Shown: piece by piece, positions 1-9,056 of the stretch
Layout of the letters: the number at the start of each line of letters is the position of its first letter
Numbering within the stretch: the first letter of the stretch is position 1
From: Pseudooceanicola endophyticus
GTDB lineage: Bacteria; Pseudomonadota; Alphaproteobacteria; Rhodobacterales; Rhodobacteraceae
Assembly (NCBI RefSeq): GCF_018760365.1
Contig: NZ_JAHIAB010000001.1
Coordinates: 327,813-391,812 of the forward strand
Length of the DNA: 64,000 nucleotides
Direction of reading: 5' to 3'
Translations under genes and position numbers: made by a program
The notes under the pieces: generated by a model
What the model was told of the DNA's origin: nothing
The model's input: only the letters and a program-made list of their open reading frames with translations
Databases searched by the model: none

Positions 1-1728
1 GGGATCGCCACGGTGAACGACGGCGCGCTGGACCGCCGCCGCGCCGTCGGCAAGCTGGTGAACCTCTCGGATGTGCTGGTGCACAATCCGCTGGCCGGCA
101 AGTCCGGGATCGGCCACACCCGCTGGGCCACCCATGGCGAACCGACCGAGAAGAACGCCCACCCGCATCGCTCGGGCCCCGTCGCCGTGGTCCACAACGG
201 CATCATCGAGAACTTCCGCGAGCTGCGCGGAGAGCTGAAGGACCGCGGCATCACCGCCGTGTCGGACACCGATACCGAGGTCGTGGCGATGCTGACCGCC
301 GCCTATCTCTCGGACGGGATGACCCCGGTCGAGGCGGTGCGCACCTGCCTGCACAAGCTGGAAGGCGCCTTCGCGCTGCTCTTCCTTTTCGAGGGTGAAA
401 ACGACCTGATGATCGCCGCCCGCAAGGGCTCTCCTCTGGCCGTGGGGCTGGGGGAGGGCGAGAACTACGTGGGATCGGACGCGCTGGCGCTGGCGCCGCT
501 GACCGACCGCGTGGTCTATCTGGAAGAGGGCGACTGGGCCGTCGTCACCCGCGAAAGCGTGCAGATCTTCGACAAGGCCGACCGGCTGGTGAACCGCCCC
601 GTGAAGGTGGTGACGCTGGACAATGCCCGCGTCGACAAGGCCGGCCACAAGCACTTCATGGCCAAGGAGATCGCCGAGCAGCCGCAGGTCATCGGCGATG
701 CGATCAAGCATTACCTGGGCGAAAGCGGCGCGACCATCACCCTGCCCGGAGAGGGCCTTGATTTCACGAAGATCGACCGGCTGGTCATGGTCGCCTGCGG
801 CACCGCCTACTACGCCTGCCTGACCGCGAAATACTGGTTCGAGCAGCTGGCCCGCATCCCGGTCGAGGTCGACGTGGCCTCGGAGTTCCGCTACCGCGAG
901 CCGCCGATCACCCCCGGCACCGTGGCCCTGTTCGTCTCCCAATCGGGCGAGACCGCCGATACCCTGGCCGCGCTGCGCTACTGCACGGGCAAGGCGGAAA
1001 AGATCGTCTCGGTGGTCAATGCGCCGGAAAGCTCCATCGCGCGGGAAAGCGACATCGCCCTGCCGATCCTGGCGGGGACCGAGATCGGCGTCGCCTCGAC
1101 CAAGGCGTTCTCCTGCCAGCTGACGGTGCTGCTGGTGCTGGCGCTGGAAGCCGCGCGCCAGAAGGGCACCCTTGACGCGGAGCGCTACCAGTCGCTCGTC
1201 AGCGCGCTGCGCGCCCTGCCCTCGGTCTTCGGCGGCGCGCTGGATCGCAACGCGGTTGCCGAAACCCTGTCGCTGCAACTGGCAGAGGCGCAGGACATCC
1301 TGTTCCTGGGCCGGGGCGTCATGTACCCGCTGGCGCTGGAAGGCGCGCTGAAGATGAAGGAAATCAGCTATATCCACGCCGAGGCCTATGCCTCTGGCGA
1401 GCTGAAGCACGGCCCCATCGCGCTGATCGACAAGCATGTCCCCGTGGTCGTCATGGCGCCGCGCGACGGGCTGTTCGACAAGACCGTCTCGAACATGCAG
1501 GAGGTCATGGCGCGCGGTGGCCGCGTCCTGCTGATCTCGGACAGCAAGGGGCTGGAGGAGGCAGGCGAAGGCATCTGGCGCGCGATCGAGATGCCGCGCG
1601 TCGATCCGGTGCTGTCCCCGATCCTTTACGCCCTGCCGGCGCAGCTCATGGCCTATCACACCGCCGTCGCCAAGGGCACCGATGTCGACCAGCCACGCAA
1701 CCTCGCCAAGTCGGTCACGGTAGAGTAA
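1..1728 (+). CDS. glmS: Glutamine--fructose-6-phosphate aminotransferase, 3' part (5' end outside window)
   Basis: Makes glucosamine-6-phosphate from fructose-6-phosphate and glutamine, the first committed step to UDP-GlcNAc for peptidoglycan and lipid A; cytoplasmic. The frame is open from base 1, and the first residues (GIATVNDGALDRRR) are interior glutaminase-domain sequence. The GTG at 13 is therefore not a start, and the N-terminal catalytic Cys plus roughly 30 residues lie upstream. 575 residues are visible. They hold the rest of the class-II glutaminase domain (to about 190), two SIS isomerase domains with SQSGETADT near 310, and the conserved C-terminal tail PRNLAKSVTVE. No frameshift is seen. 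The AlkD-like gene follows 31 bp later. Confidence 0.96.
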   Translation, partial: GIATVNDGALDRRRAVGKLVNLSDVLVHNPLAGKSGIGHTRWATHGEPTEKNAHPHRSGPVAVVHNGIIENFRELRGELKDRGITAVSDTDTEVVAMLTAAYLSDGMTPVEAVRTCLHKLEGAFALLFLFEGENDLMIAARKGSPLAVGLGEGENYVGSDALALAPLTDRVVYLEEGDWAVVTRESVQIFDKADRLVNRPVKVVTLDNARVDKAGHKHFMAKEIAEQPQVIGDAIKHYLGESGATITLPGEGLDFTKIDRLVMVACGTAYYACLTAKYWFEQLARIPVEVDVASEFRYREPPITPGTVALFVSQSGETADTLAALRYCTGKAEKIVSVVNAPESSIARESDIALPILAGTEIGVASTKAFSCQLTVLLVLALEAARQKGTLDAERYQSLVSALRALPSVFGGALDRNAVAETLSLQLAEAQDILFLGRGVMYPLALEGALKMKEISYIHAEAYASGELKHGPIALIDKHVPVVVMAPRDGLFDKTVSNMQEVMARGGRVLLISDSKGLEEAGEGIWRAIEMPRVDPVLSPILYALPAQLMAYHTAVAKGTDVDQPRNLAKSVTVE

Positions 1729-1759
1729 GGGCTGGGGCGACCAAGCCCCGGAGAGCCCC

Positions 1760-2437
1760 ATGGACCTAGAAGCCGCCCTCGGCGCCCTGACCGCCGCCGC
1801 CGAGCCCGACCGGATCGAAGGTGTCGCCGCCTATCACAAGGCGGCGCGCAGCTATCTGGGCACGCCCAACCCGGCGATCAACGACCTGGCAACGGACTGG
1901 CGCCGCTCCCTGCCGCTGGACGAGCGCCTGAGCCTGGCGCAGGCCCTGTGGGAGACCGACATCCACGAGGCCCGCATCGCCGCCGCCAAGCTGCTGACCC
2001 AGGCCCGCATTCGCCCCGACGATGCCGCCGTCTGGGCTATGATCTGCGCCTGGGTGCCCGATTTCGACGCCTGGGCGATTGCCGATCACGCCTGCATCGC
2101 CGGGCAGAAACGCGTCATGGCGGACCTCTCGCGCCTGGACGAGATCGAGGCATGGACCACGTCCGACCACCTCTGGACGAAGCGCGCGGCGCTTGTGATC
2201 ACACTGGGGCTGACGAAATCCAACCACCCCAATGCCGAAGAGGCCGCCGCCCGCGACCGCGTGCTGGGCTGGGCCGCCGGATATGTCGAGGACCGCGCCT
2301 GGTTCATCCAGAAGGCCGTCGCCTGGTGGATCCGCGACCTGTCGAAACACGACCCCGCCCGCGCAAGCGCCTTCCTGGCGGCCCATGGCGCCCAATTGAA
2401 GGGCTTTGCCCGCAAGGAAGCCGGCAAGTACCTGTAG
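1760..2437 (+). CDS. DNA alkylation repair protein (AlkD-like)
   Basis: A 225-residue all-helical protein of the AlkD/AlkC HEAT-like family (PF08713), whose members are DNA glycosylases removing N3- and N7-alkylpurines. Family hallmarks seen: alternating helices rich in Trp/Arg, a segment around residues 130-145 (DHLWTKRAALV) like the W..R.A motif, and the C-terminal FIQKAVAWWIRDLSKHDP stretch. The start ATG at 1760 follows a GGAGAG ribosome site. Spacing to glmS (31 bp) and moaA (about 54 bp) suggests co-transcription, without an obvious functional link. Family assignment is good; the precise substrate is inferred from the family only. Confidence 0.83.
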   Translation: MDLEAALGALTAAAEPDRIEGVAAYHKAARSYLGTPNPAINDLATDWRRSLPLDERLSLAQALWETDIHEARIAAAKLLTQARIRPDDAAVWAMICAWVPDFDAWAIADHACIAGQKRVMADLSRLDEIEAWTTSDHLWTKRAALVITLGLTKSNHPNAEEAAARDRVLGWAAGYVEDRAWFIQKAVAWWIRDLSKHDPARASAFLAAHGAQLKGFARKEAGKYL

Positions 2438-2491
2438 GGCACATACCAAAGGGTGCTTGTTCCGACCGCCCCCGCAGCTTACCTTCAGACC

Positions 2492-3499
2492 ATGACTGCC
2501 CCGCTCATAGATCCCTTCCAGCGTGCCATCAGCTATCTGCGCGTGTCGGTCACAGACCGCTGCGACTTCCGCTGCGTCTACTGCATGGCCGAGAACATGA
2601 CCTTCCTGCCGAAGAAGGACCTTCTGACGCTGGAAGAGCTGGACCGCATGTGCTCGACCTTCGTGCGCATGGGGGTGGAGAAGCTGCGCATCACCGGGGG
2701 CGAACCGCTGGTGCGCCGCGATATCCTGACCTTCTTCAACGCCATGTCCCGGCACCTGGACAGCGGCGCCCTGAAGGAGCTGACGCTGACCACCAACGGC
2801 AGCCAGCTGGAACGTTTCGCGAAGGATCTGTTCGCGGCGGGGGTGCGGCGCATCAATGTCTCTCTCGATACGCTGGACGAAGAGAAGTTCGCCCGCGTCA
2901 CCCGCTGGGGCCGCCTGCCGCAGGTGCTGCGGGGCCTTGATGCGGCACAGGCCGCCGGCCTGAAGATCAAGATCAACGCCGTCGCGCTGAAAGGTTTCAA
3001 CGAGGACGAGCTGTTCAGCCTCGCGCAGTTCTGCGCCGAACGCGACATGGACCTGACCTGGATCGAGGTCATGCCGATGGGCGATCTGGGCAACGAGGAC
3101 CGGGTGGGCCAGTACTGGTCCCTGAAGGACGTGCGTGCCCGGCTGGCGCAGCAGTTCACCCTGCGCGACCTGCCCGAAAGCACCGGCGGCCCCGCGCGCT
3201 ACGTGCGGCTTGAGGAAAGCAGCCAGAAGATCGGCTTCATCACGCCCCTCAGCCATAATTTCTGCGAAAGCTGCAACCGCGTGCGCATGACCTGCACGGG
3301 CGAACTTTACATGTGCCTCGGGCAGGAAGACATGGCAGATCTGCGCCCGGCCCTGCGCAATCACCCCAAGGACGATGCGCCGCTGGAGGCCGCGATCCGC
3401 GCCGCCATCGGCCTGAAGCCCCAGGGCCATGATTTCGACTATTCGCGCCAGCGCGCCGATGGTCAGGTCTCCCGCCACATGAGCCATACCGGCGGATGA
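2492..3499 (+). CDS. moaA: GTP 3',8-cyclase MoaA
   Basis: Radical-SAM enzyme for the first step of molybdenum cofactor synthesis (GTP to 3',8-cyclo-GTP, with MoaC). 335 residues from ATG 2492. I prefer this start to the GTG 13 codons upstream because the family begins just before the [14 protein letters not shown] block. The first 4Fe-4S motif is Cys24-x3-Cys28-x2-Cys31 (CDFRCVYC), followed by GGEPLVRRD. The C-terminal cluster motif C-x2-C-x13-C lies near residues 260-280. The protein ends in Gly-Gly, the family's functional tail. The stop overlaps the kdtA start (ATGA), so the two are translationally coupled. No moaC or other moa gene is adjacent. Confidence 0.96.
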   Translation: MTAPLIDPFQRAISYLRVSVTDRCDFRCVYCMAENMTFLPKKDLLTLEELDRMCSTFVRMGVEKLRITGGEPLVRRDILTFFNAMSRHLDSGALKELTLTTNGSQLERFAKDLFAAGVRRINVSLDTLDEEKFARVTRWGRLPQVLRGLDAAQAAGLKIKINAVALKGFNEDELFSLAQFCAERDMDLTWIEVMPMGDLGNEDRVGQYWSLKDVRARLAQQFTLRDLPESTGGPARYVRLEESSQKIGFITPLSHNFCESCNRVRMTCTGELYMCLGQEDMADLRPALRNHPKDDAPLEAAIRAAIGLKPQGHDFDYSRQRADGQVSRHMSHTGG

Positions 3500-4809
3500 C
3501 GACGACCCCGGGCGCGACGCCCTTCTACCTGTTCTACTGCCTCGTCTCGAACGCGCTGGCCCCGGCGCTGCGCCGCCGCGTCGCCGCCAAGATCGAGGCC
3601 GAAGGCCTGCCCGCTGCCCGCGCCCGCGAACGCAGCGGCCATGCCTCCGCGCCGCGCCCGGAAGGGCCGCTGCTCTGGGTCCATGCCGCCAGCGTCGGCG
3701 AAAGCGTCTCGGCGCTGGCGCTGATCGACCGCCTTCTGGCGCTGTCCCCGACGCTTTCGGTGCTGGTGACCTCGGGCACCGCGACCTCGGCCAGGGTGCT
3801 GGCCACCCGCCTGCCCGCCCGCGCCCTGCACCAGTTCGCCCCGCTCGATGCCGCCGCCCCGCTGAAGCGCTTCCTGAACCACTGGCGCCCCGATGCCGCG
3901 ATCTTCGTGGAAAGCGAGATCTGGCCGCAGATGCTGGTGAAAAGCGGCGAACGCGGCATTCCCCTGGCGCTGATCAACGCGCGGATGTCGAAGACCACGC
4001 TGAAGAACTGGGGCCGCTTCGGCGACACCTTCCGCTTCCTGCTGAGCCGTTTCACCCGCATCCACACCCAGGACCGCGCCACCTTCGACGGGCTGGCCGC
4101 CCTTGGCGCCGATCCCGCGCGGCTGCACGCGGGGCCGAACCTCAAGGCGATGATCCTGCCGCCCCCGGTGGACCCGGCCCGGCTTGAACAGATGCGCGCC
4201 GCCTTCCCCGGCCCCTTCTGGGCCGCCGTCTCGACCCACGAGGGCGAGGAGGAGGCGGTGCTCGACGCCCACCTGCAGGCCCGCGAAACGATCCCCGGCC
4301 TGCGGCTGATCCTGGTGCCCCGCCACCCGGCCCGCGCGCCCGAAATCCGTGCCCTGATCGAGGCCCGCGACCTGTCGCTGCGCCAGCGCTCGCTGGGCGA
4401 GGCCCCAGAGGAGGCCGAGGTCTATCTGGCTGACACGATGGGCGAAACCGGCCTCTGGTACGCGCTTGCGCCGCTGATCTTCCTGGCCGGCAGCTTCGGC
4501 CCCGCCGGCGGCCATACCCCGTGGGAGCCCGCGCTCTTCGGCACGCCGATCCTGCACGGCCCGCATTTCGCCAATTTCACGGAAACCTACGCGCAGTTCG
4601 ACGCCGCCGGTGCCGCCGAAACCACCGCCGATGCCCCGGCGCTGGCCCGTGCCCTTAACCGCCTGCTGCACGATGAGGCCGCCCGCCAGGCCATGGGCGA
4701 GAGCGCCCGCACCCTGGCCGAGGGCAGCCGCAGCGCCCTTGATGACCTTGCGCGCGCTCTTGCCCGGGACCTGGCCCTGCCCCTTCCCGCGCCCGTCCCC
4801 CCGGTGTAA
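3496..4809 (+). CDS. waaA: 3-deoxy-D-manno-octulosonic acid (Kdo) transferase
   Basis: 437 residues; transfers Kdo from CMP-Kdo to lipid IVA at the inner membrane, building the inner core of lipopolysaccharide. Recognised by the GT-B (GT30) layout: an N-terminal hydrophobic segment ([16 protein letters not shown]), the acceptor-side motif [15 protein letters not shown] near residue 58, [11 protein letters not shown] near 136, and the C-terminal domain with GPHFANFTE near 355. The start ATG overlaps the moaA stop by 4 bp. The next gene, another glycosyltransferase, begins 27 bp after the stop, and pairing of the two is usual in this order. Symbol also written kdtA. Confidence 0.93.
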   Translation: MTTTPGATPFYLFYCLVSNALAPALRRRVAAKIEAEGLPAARARERSGHASAPRPEGPLLWVHAASVGESVSALALIDRLLALSPTLSVLVTSGTATSARVLATRLPARALHQFAPLDAAAPLKRFLNHWRPDAAIFVESEIWPQMLVKSGERGIPLALINARMSKTTLKNWGRFGDTFRFLLSRFTRIHTQDRATFDGLAALGADPARLHAGPNLKAMILPPPVDPARLEQMRAAFPGPFWAAVSTHEGEEEAVLDAHLQARETIPGLRLILVPRHPARAPEIRALIEARDLSLRQRSLGEAPEEAEVYLADTMGETGLWYALAPLIFLAGSFGPAGGHTPWEPALFGTPILHGPHFANFTETYAQFDAAGAAETTADAPALARALNRLLHDEAARQAMGESARTLAEGSRSALDDLARALARDLALPLPAPVPPV

Positions 4810-4836
4810 GCCCGAAGGCGCAGACAGGAGGCCCCG

Positions 4837-5880
4837 ATGACCGACCCCAAGACGCTCGACGTGATCGCCCCGAACTTCAAGAAGCGCATGTCCGGCGTGA
4901 CCTCCACGGTCTACCGGCTGGTGCCGCTCCAGGCGCGCGACATCGCGATTGCCGCCTGCGGCCCCGCGGTGCCCGAAGGTGTGCCGCAGATCCCGACCTC
5001 GGCGCTGCCGGGCCTCTCGAAACGCCGCCGGGTCTGGCACGCGCGCCGCAACAACGAGATGCTGGCGGGCATCGCCCTGAAGCGCCTGCTGGGCAAGGAT
5101 CTGAAGCTGGTCTTCACCTCTGCCGCGCAGCGCGATCACAAGGGCTTCACCAAGTGGATGATCCGGCAGATGGACGCGGTGGTCGCCACCTCCGCCCGCT
5201 CCGCCAGCTTCCTTGAGGTCCCCTCCCGCGTCATCCATCACGGCATCGACGCCGATCTCTTCCGCCCCGCGGAAGACAAGGCCCCCCTGCGGGCAGAGCT
5301 GAACCTGCCGCAGGACAAGATCCTGGTCGGCTGCTTCGGCCGCATCCGGCCCCAGAAGGGCAATGACCTCTTCACCGAGGCGATGCTGCGGCTGATGCCC
5401 ACCCGCCCCGATGTCGTCGCGGTGATGATGGGCGGCGTGACCGAGGCCCACAAGGCCTATCACGAAGGGCTGAAATCCACGGTCGAAAAGGCAGGCCTGT
5501 CGGATCGCTTCCTGTTCCTGCCCGAAGATCCGCACTGGGACATCTCGCGCTGGTTCCGCGCCCTCGATCTCTATATCGCGCCGCAACGCTGGGAAGGCTT
5601 CGGCCTGACCCCGATGGAGGCGATGGCCTGCGCCGTGCCGGTGGTCGCCACCCGCGCCGGCGCCTTCGAGGATTTCATCCCCGACGGCAAGGCCGGCCAT
5701 ATCGTCGACATCGAAGACCTCGATGCCCTGACCGAAGCCACCGCCGACCTGCTCGACAATCCCGAAAAACGCGCCAGCTTCGCAATGGCCGCCCGCGCCC
5801 ATGTCGAGGCGCATTGCCGCATCGAACAGGAGGCCGCCGCCCTCGTCGCGCTCTACCGCGACCTGCTCGCCGCGCCCTGA
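4837..5880 (+). CDS. Glycosyltransferase family 4, LpcC-like (LPS core)
   Basis: 347 residues, GT-B fold. The C-terminal donor-binding half carries GCFGRIRPQKGNDLF (about residue 165) and the EX7E-type motif in WEGFGLTPMEAMACAVPVV (about 250), typical of retaining GT4 enzymes. Proteins of this type directly after kdtA in alphaproteobacteria resemble rhizobial LpcC, a mannosyltransferase acting on the Kdo-lipid A core; that sugar specificity is inferred. The start at 4837 has a clear AGGAGG site. Two copies of the intergenic repeat family follow the stop at once. It could use another sugar donor. Confidence 0.85.
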   Translation: MTDPKTLDVIAPNFKKRMSGVTSTVYRLVPLQARDIAIAACGPAVPEGVPQIPTSALPGLSKRRRVWHARRNNEMLAGIALKRLLGKDLKLVFTSAAQRDHKGFTKWMIRQMDAVVATSARSASFLEVPSRVIHHGIDADLFRPAEDKAPLRAELNLPQDKILVGCFGRIRPQKGNDLFTEAMLRLMPTRPDVVAVMMGGVTEAHKAYHEGLKSTVEKAGLSDRFLFLPEDPHWDISRWFRALDLYIAPQRWEGFGLTPMEAMACAVPVVATRAGAFEDFIPDGKAGHIVDIEDLDALTEATADLLDNPEKRASFAMAARAHVEAHCRIEQEAAALVALYRDLLAAP

Positions 5881-5882
5881 GC

Positions 5883-5915
5883 TTTCATCTTTCCAAAAAT
5901 ATGCCCGCCGGAGGC
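5883..5915 (+). repeat. Short intergenic repeat, copy 1 (TTTCATCTTTCC type)
   Basis: Reads TTTCATCTTTCC, an A-rich spacer with AATAT, then GCCCGCCGGAGGC. It begins 2 bp after the glycosyltransferase stop. The same three-block module recurs at 5937, 24580, 24658 and 31838 (+) and 51912 (-). It is non-coding and confined to gaps, downstream of genes. Confidence 0.85.
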
Positions 5916-5936
5916 GCGAAGATCCCCGCGCCCCCG

Positions 5937-5968
5937 TTTCATCTTTCCCAAATACAGCCGCCGGAGGC
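5937..5968 (+). repeat. Short intergenic repeat, copy 2
   Basis: Same module as copy 1 with a variant centre (CCCAAATACAG before CCGCCGGAGGC), 22 bp after copy 1 in the same orientation. Its end lies 8 bp before the stop of the converging amidohydrolase gene. Confidence 0.82.
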
Positions 5969-5976
5969 GCCCGCCA

Positions 5977-7140
5977 TCAGGCCGCCGGCATGCCCTGCTC
6001 GACCAGCTCCGCCCAGTAGGAACAGCCCGCCGGGATCGCCTCGTCGTCGAAATTGTAGGCCGGGTTGTGCACCTCGGCGCTGTCGCCATTGCCGACCAGG
6101 ATATAGGCGCCGGGACGCTCCTGAAGCATGTAGGCGAAATCCTCGCCACCCATGGTCATCTCTGCCGGGGCACAATCGCCCGACACCCTGCGCGCCACCT
6201 CTGCTGCGAAGTCCGTCTCCGCTTCGGAGTTCACCATCGTCGGGTAGCCCGGCAGCCAGCGCACCAGCCCCTCGCAGCCCATCGCCGCCGGCACCGTCTC
6301 TCCGATGGCCTTCAGCCGGGTCTCGGCCATGGCGCGGCTTTCCTCGCTCATGGTGCGGATCGTGCCGCGCAGCGTCACCGAGCCGGGGATCACGTTGAAG
6401 GCCTTGGAAGAGCTTTCCACCGAGGTGACCGAGACCACGACCTGCGCCACCGGATCGGCATTGCGGCTGGCGATGCTTTGCAGCGCGACAACCAGCTGGC
6501 CGGTGGCAACCACCGGGTCGGCGGCCAGGTGCGGCTTGGCGGCATGGCCGCCATGGCCCTTCACGGTGATCTCGAACTGGTCGGTCGAGGCGAAGAAGGC
6601 GCCCGGACGGATCGCGAACTGGCCCAGCGGCACGCCCGGCCAGTTGTGCATCCCATAGACCTCCTGGATGCCGAAACGCTCCATCAGCCCGTCCTCGCAC
6701 ATCTCGCGACCACCGCCGCCACCCTCTTCGGCGGGCTGGAAGATGATCACCGCCGTGCCGTCGAAATTGCGCGTCTCGGCCAGGTATTTCGCCGCCCCCA
6801 GCAGCATCGCGGTATGGCCGTCATGGCCGCAGGCATGCATCGCGCCGGGCGTCTTCGAGGCATAGTCGACCCCGGTTTCCTCAAGGATCGGCAGCGCGTC
6901 CATGTCGGCGCGCAGCCCCATCACCTTGCCCGAGCCGGTGCTGCGGCCGCGGATCACCCCGACGACGCCGGTGCGCCCCAGCCCCTCGACCACCTCGTCG
7001 CAACCGAATTCACGCAGCTTCTCGGCGACCAGCCCGGCGGTGCGGTGCACCTCGTAGAGGATCTCCGGATGGGCGTGCAGATCGCGCCGCCAGCCGGTGA
7101 TCTCGGCGTGCAGTTCGGCGAAGCGGTTCTTGATCGGCAT
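5977..7140 (-). CDS. M20 family amidohydrolase (hippurate hydrolase/aminoacylase type)
   Basis: 387-residue cytoplasmic metallohydrolase of the M20D group, whose members cleave N-acyl amino acids. Metal-site motifs are intact: MHACGHDGHTAML near residue 98, the QPAEEGGGG glutamates near 133 and a C-terminal GGEDFAYML near 350. The lid/dimerisation domain lies in between (about 180-300). The start ATG at 7140 is preceded by AGAAGGGAAG. It stands alone, divergent from the EF-hand gene across 195 bp and converging on the glycosyltransferase. The exact acyl-amino-acid substrate cannot be read from sequence. Confidence 0.9.
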   Translation of the reverse strand: MPIKNRFAELHAEITGWRRDLHAHPEILYEVHRTAGLVAEKLREFGCDEVVEGLGRTGVVGVIRGRSTGSGKVMGLRADMDALPILEETGVDYASKTPGAMHACGHDGHTAMLLGAAKYLAETRNFDGTAVIIFQPAEEGGGGGREMCEDGLMERFGIQEVYGMHNWPGVPLGQFAIRPGAFFASTDQFEITVKGHGGHAAKPHLAADPVVATGQLVVALQSIASRNADPVAQVVVSVTSVESSSKAFNVIPGSVTLRGTIRTMSEESRAMAETRLKAIGETVPAAMGCEGLVRWLPGYPTMVNSEAETDFAAEVARRVSGDCAPAEMTMGGEDFAYMLQERPGAYILVGNGDSAEVHNPAYNFDDEAIPAGCSYWAELVEQGMPAA

Positions 7141-7335
7141 GGTCTTCCCTTCTCAGATGGCAGGCCCGCCCGTGGCAGGGCCGGATTGGTCCCGGAACGC
7201 TAGCGAGGGCGTCGCGGCAATGTCAAATGCCCGCCCCCCGCAAGGCCCCGATCCGGCCCCTGCTGCCCGCGTTTTTGCGCGTAGGAGGTCCGCCCCCGCC
7301 CCGTATCTAGCCGTACACCACGACGGAGAGACACG

Positions 7336-7755
7336 ATGATCCGCACAAGACACCTTCTGTTCCCGCTGGCCGCCCTGGCGCTTCTGTCGGGGGCCTCGGC
7401 CCAGGCCCAGGGGCGCGGCTTCGCCAAAACCGACACCAATGGCGACGGAGAGCTGAGCACCTCCGAGATTTCGGCCCGCAAGGCCGAGATCTTCGCCCGG
7501 CTCGACCGCAACGGTGACGGTTTCATCGACCGCTCGGAACTTGAGGCGCTGAACCGCCGCGCCGCCAAGATCATGAGCAACGCCGGGCCGATGGGCGCGC
7601 TGATGGCCGAGGCGGTGGACACCAACCAGGACGGTCGCATCAGCCAGGCGGAATTCACCGCCCCCGGCGCCTGGTTCGCCGAGGCCGACACCGACAACAG
7701 CGGCGGCCTTTCGCCCGCCGAGGCCGAGGCGTTCCGCGCCGCCCATAACAAGTAA
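7336..7755 (+). CDS. Secreted EF-hand calcium-binding protein
   Basis: 139 residues with a signal peptide (about 1-25, ending ASAQAQG) and four EF-hand loops: TDTNGDGELSTSEI, LDRNGDGFIDRSEL, VDTNQDGRISQAEF and ADTDNSGGLSPAEA. In each, acidic or Asn residues sit at positions 1, 3 and 5 and Glu at 12. It should bind calcium in the periplasm or outside. The start at 7336 has a GGAGAG site. It heads a set of five same-strand genes leading into an ECF sigma factor (38 bp to the next gene), so it may be a target or partner of that system. That role is inferred from position. Confidence 0.88.
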   Translation: MIRTRHLLFPLAALALLSGASAQAQGRGFAKTDTNGDGELSTSEISARKAEIFARLDRNGDGFIDRSELEALNRRAAKIMSNAGPMGALMAEAVDTNQDGRISQAEFTAPGAWFAEADTDNSGGLSPAEAEAFRAAHNK

Positions 7756-7793
7756 CCGCCCCGCGCGGCATGTTTTTCAGAAAGGACAGATCC

Positions 7794-8090
7794 ATGACCA
7801 AGTTTCTTCTTCCCGCCCTCCTCTCCGGCCTGCTGATCGCCGGTTCGGCCCAGGCCCAGTCGGTGACCGTGACGGGCGGCAACGGCGGCAGCGTCGAAAG
7901 CAGCCGCGACTGCATCCGCGGCGCCGGCCAGGCGACCTGCCAGCGCAACACCACCGCCACCACCGCCGACGGCCAGACCGCCAGCAAGAGCCGCACCCGG
8001 GTGACCAATGAAAACGGCACCACGGTCGACCGGACCGGCTATGGTGGCACCACCACGACGAAGCAACGCAAGATCACCGTCAACCGCTGA
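7794..8090 (+). CDS. Small secreted Ser/Thr-rich protein, unknown function
   Basis: 98 residues. I start it at ATG 7794, which has an AAAGGA site and a clean signal peptide (1-22, ending GSAQAQS); an in-frame ATG 8 codons upstream has no such features. The mature part is low-complexity and polar, rich in Thr, Gly, Asn and Arg, with one Cys pair (DCIRGAGQATC) that could form a disulphide. No family recognised. The stop TGA shares one base with the ATG of the sigma-factor gene, so the two are almost certainly co-translated. Confidence 0.75.
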   Translation: MTKFLLPALLSGLLIAGSAQAQSVTVTGGNGGSVESSRDCIRGAGQATCQRNTTATTADGQTASKSRTRVTNENGTTVDRTGYGGTTTTKQRKITVNR

Positions 8091-8701
8091 TGAGACCCGT
8101 CCACCCCGTCCCGCCCGCCCCCCTGCCTGGGGAGGCAGACCTGCCCGATGGCGAGCTGCTGGCCCGCATCGCGGAGCGGGACGAGGGGGCGTTGGCGCTG
8201 CTGATCACGCGCCATGGGCATGGCATCCGCGCGCTGGCGCGGCGCTACCTGAACGATGCCCACCACGCCGAGGATCTGGTGCAGGAGGTCTTCCTGCGGG
8301 TCTGGACCACGGCGCACAGCTATGACCCTGATCGCGGTCCGGGGCGGCCCTGGCTCTACCGGATCGCGACGAACCTGTGTACCGACACCTGGCGGCGCCA
8401 GCGCCTGCGCCGCTTCTTCGGGCTGACCCCCGAGATGCCGGAACCCGAGGACGAGGCCCCCGATGCCCTGCGCAGCCTGGCCGGCCGGCAGGAGCTGGAC
8501 CGGCTGAAGCCGCAGATCGCCGCCCTGCCCGAGCGCCAGCGCATGGCGCTGATGCTGAGCGTGGCGGGCGGTCTGGCCAACGAGGAGATCGCCGGCGCCA
8601 TGGGCACCAGCCCCGGCGCGGTGGAACAGTTGCTGGTGCGGGCGCGCAGGCGCCTGCGGGCGAAACTCGGGATCACGCCCGAAGATGGAAGGAAAGGATG
8701 A
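8090..8701 (+). CDS. ECF-type RNA polymerase sigma factor
   Basis: 203 residues. Region 2 spans about 30-105 with the -10-recognition helix and HHAEDLVQEVFLRVW near 62. Region 4 spans about 140-195 with LPERQRMALMLSVAGGLANEEIAGAMG and a final helix EQLLVRARRRLRAKLG. There is no region 1 or 3, as expected for extracytoplasmic-function sigmas. Start and stop are both coupled: one-base overlap with the upstream secreted protein gene and 4 bp before the downstream membrane gene. The next two genes look like its anti-sigma factor and periplasmic sensor, so it should direct an envelope or metal response. The promoter it reads is unknown. Confidence 0.92.
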   Translation: MRPVHPVPPAPLPGEADLPDGELLARIAERDEGALALLITRHGHGIRALARRYLNDAHHAEDLVQEVFLRVWTTAHSYDPDRGPGRPWLYRIATNLCTDTWRRQRLRRFFGLTPEMPEPEDEAPDALRSLAGRQELDRLKPQIAALPERQRMALMLSVAGGLANEEIAGAMGTSPGAVEQLLVRARRRLRAKLGITPEDGRKG

Positions 8702-8705
8702 CCGG

Positions 8706-9056
8706 ATGAGCGAGCGCCATGACCACGATCCGCTGGAGCCCCTGCTGGCCAGGCTGGCCCGCCAGGATGGCGCGGGGCCGCCGCCCCGGGTGACCACCGC
8801 CGCCGTGCTGCGGCAGGTCCGCCGCCATCATGCCCCCCGGCGCGAGGCCCGCCTGCCGCGCTGGATCGCCCTGCCCTCGCCGCGCGTGCTGGGGGCCGGA
8901 TTCGCCATGCTGCTGGTGGCAACGCCGCTGGCGATCGCCGGCTGGCCGATGGGCGCCTCGGGGCCCGACACTGCCGTTCTGGCCCTGGCCATGGGCGACC
9001 CGTTCGGCGATGCGGGCCTGAACAGCCTGCTGAACTTCGCGGGGATCTCGCGATGA
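8706..9056 (+). CDS. Single-span membrane protein, probable anti-sigma factor
   Basis: 116 residues from ATG 8706 (AAAGGA site in the end of the sigma gene). The N-terminal 60 residues are cytoplasmic and charged; a single membrane helix lies at about 62-82 (VLGAGFAMLLVATPLAIAG); a short periplasmic tail follows. Size, topology and place between an ECF sigma gene and a periplasmic sensor match CnrY-like anti-sigma factors, but I see no zinc HxxxCxxC anti-sigma motif. The function is therefore inferred from context. The stop overlaps the next start by 4 bp (ATGA). Confidence 0.66.
   Translation: MSERHDHDPLEPLLARLARQDGAGPPPRVTTAAVLRQVRRHHAPRREARLPRWIALPSPRVLGAGFAMLLVATPLAIAGWPMGASGPDTAVLALAMGDPFGDAGLNSLLNFAGISR

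Noticed and set aside
1766-5814. Long antisense open frames (over 500 and 700 codons) opposite the AlkD/moaA/waaA/glycosyltransferase genes
   Set aside because: They are mirror frames of GC-rich genes on the other strand: His, Arg and Gly-rich translations, no family motifs, no start signals. The + strand genes explain the region completely.
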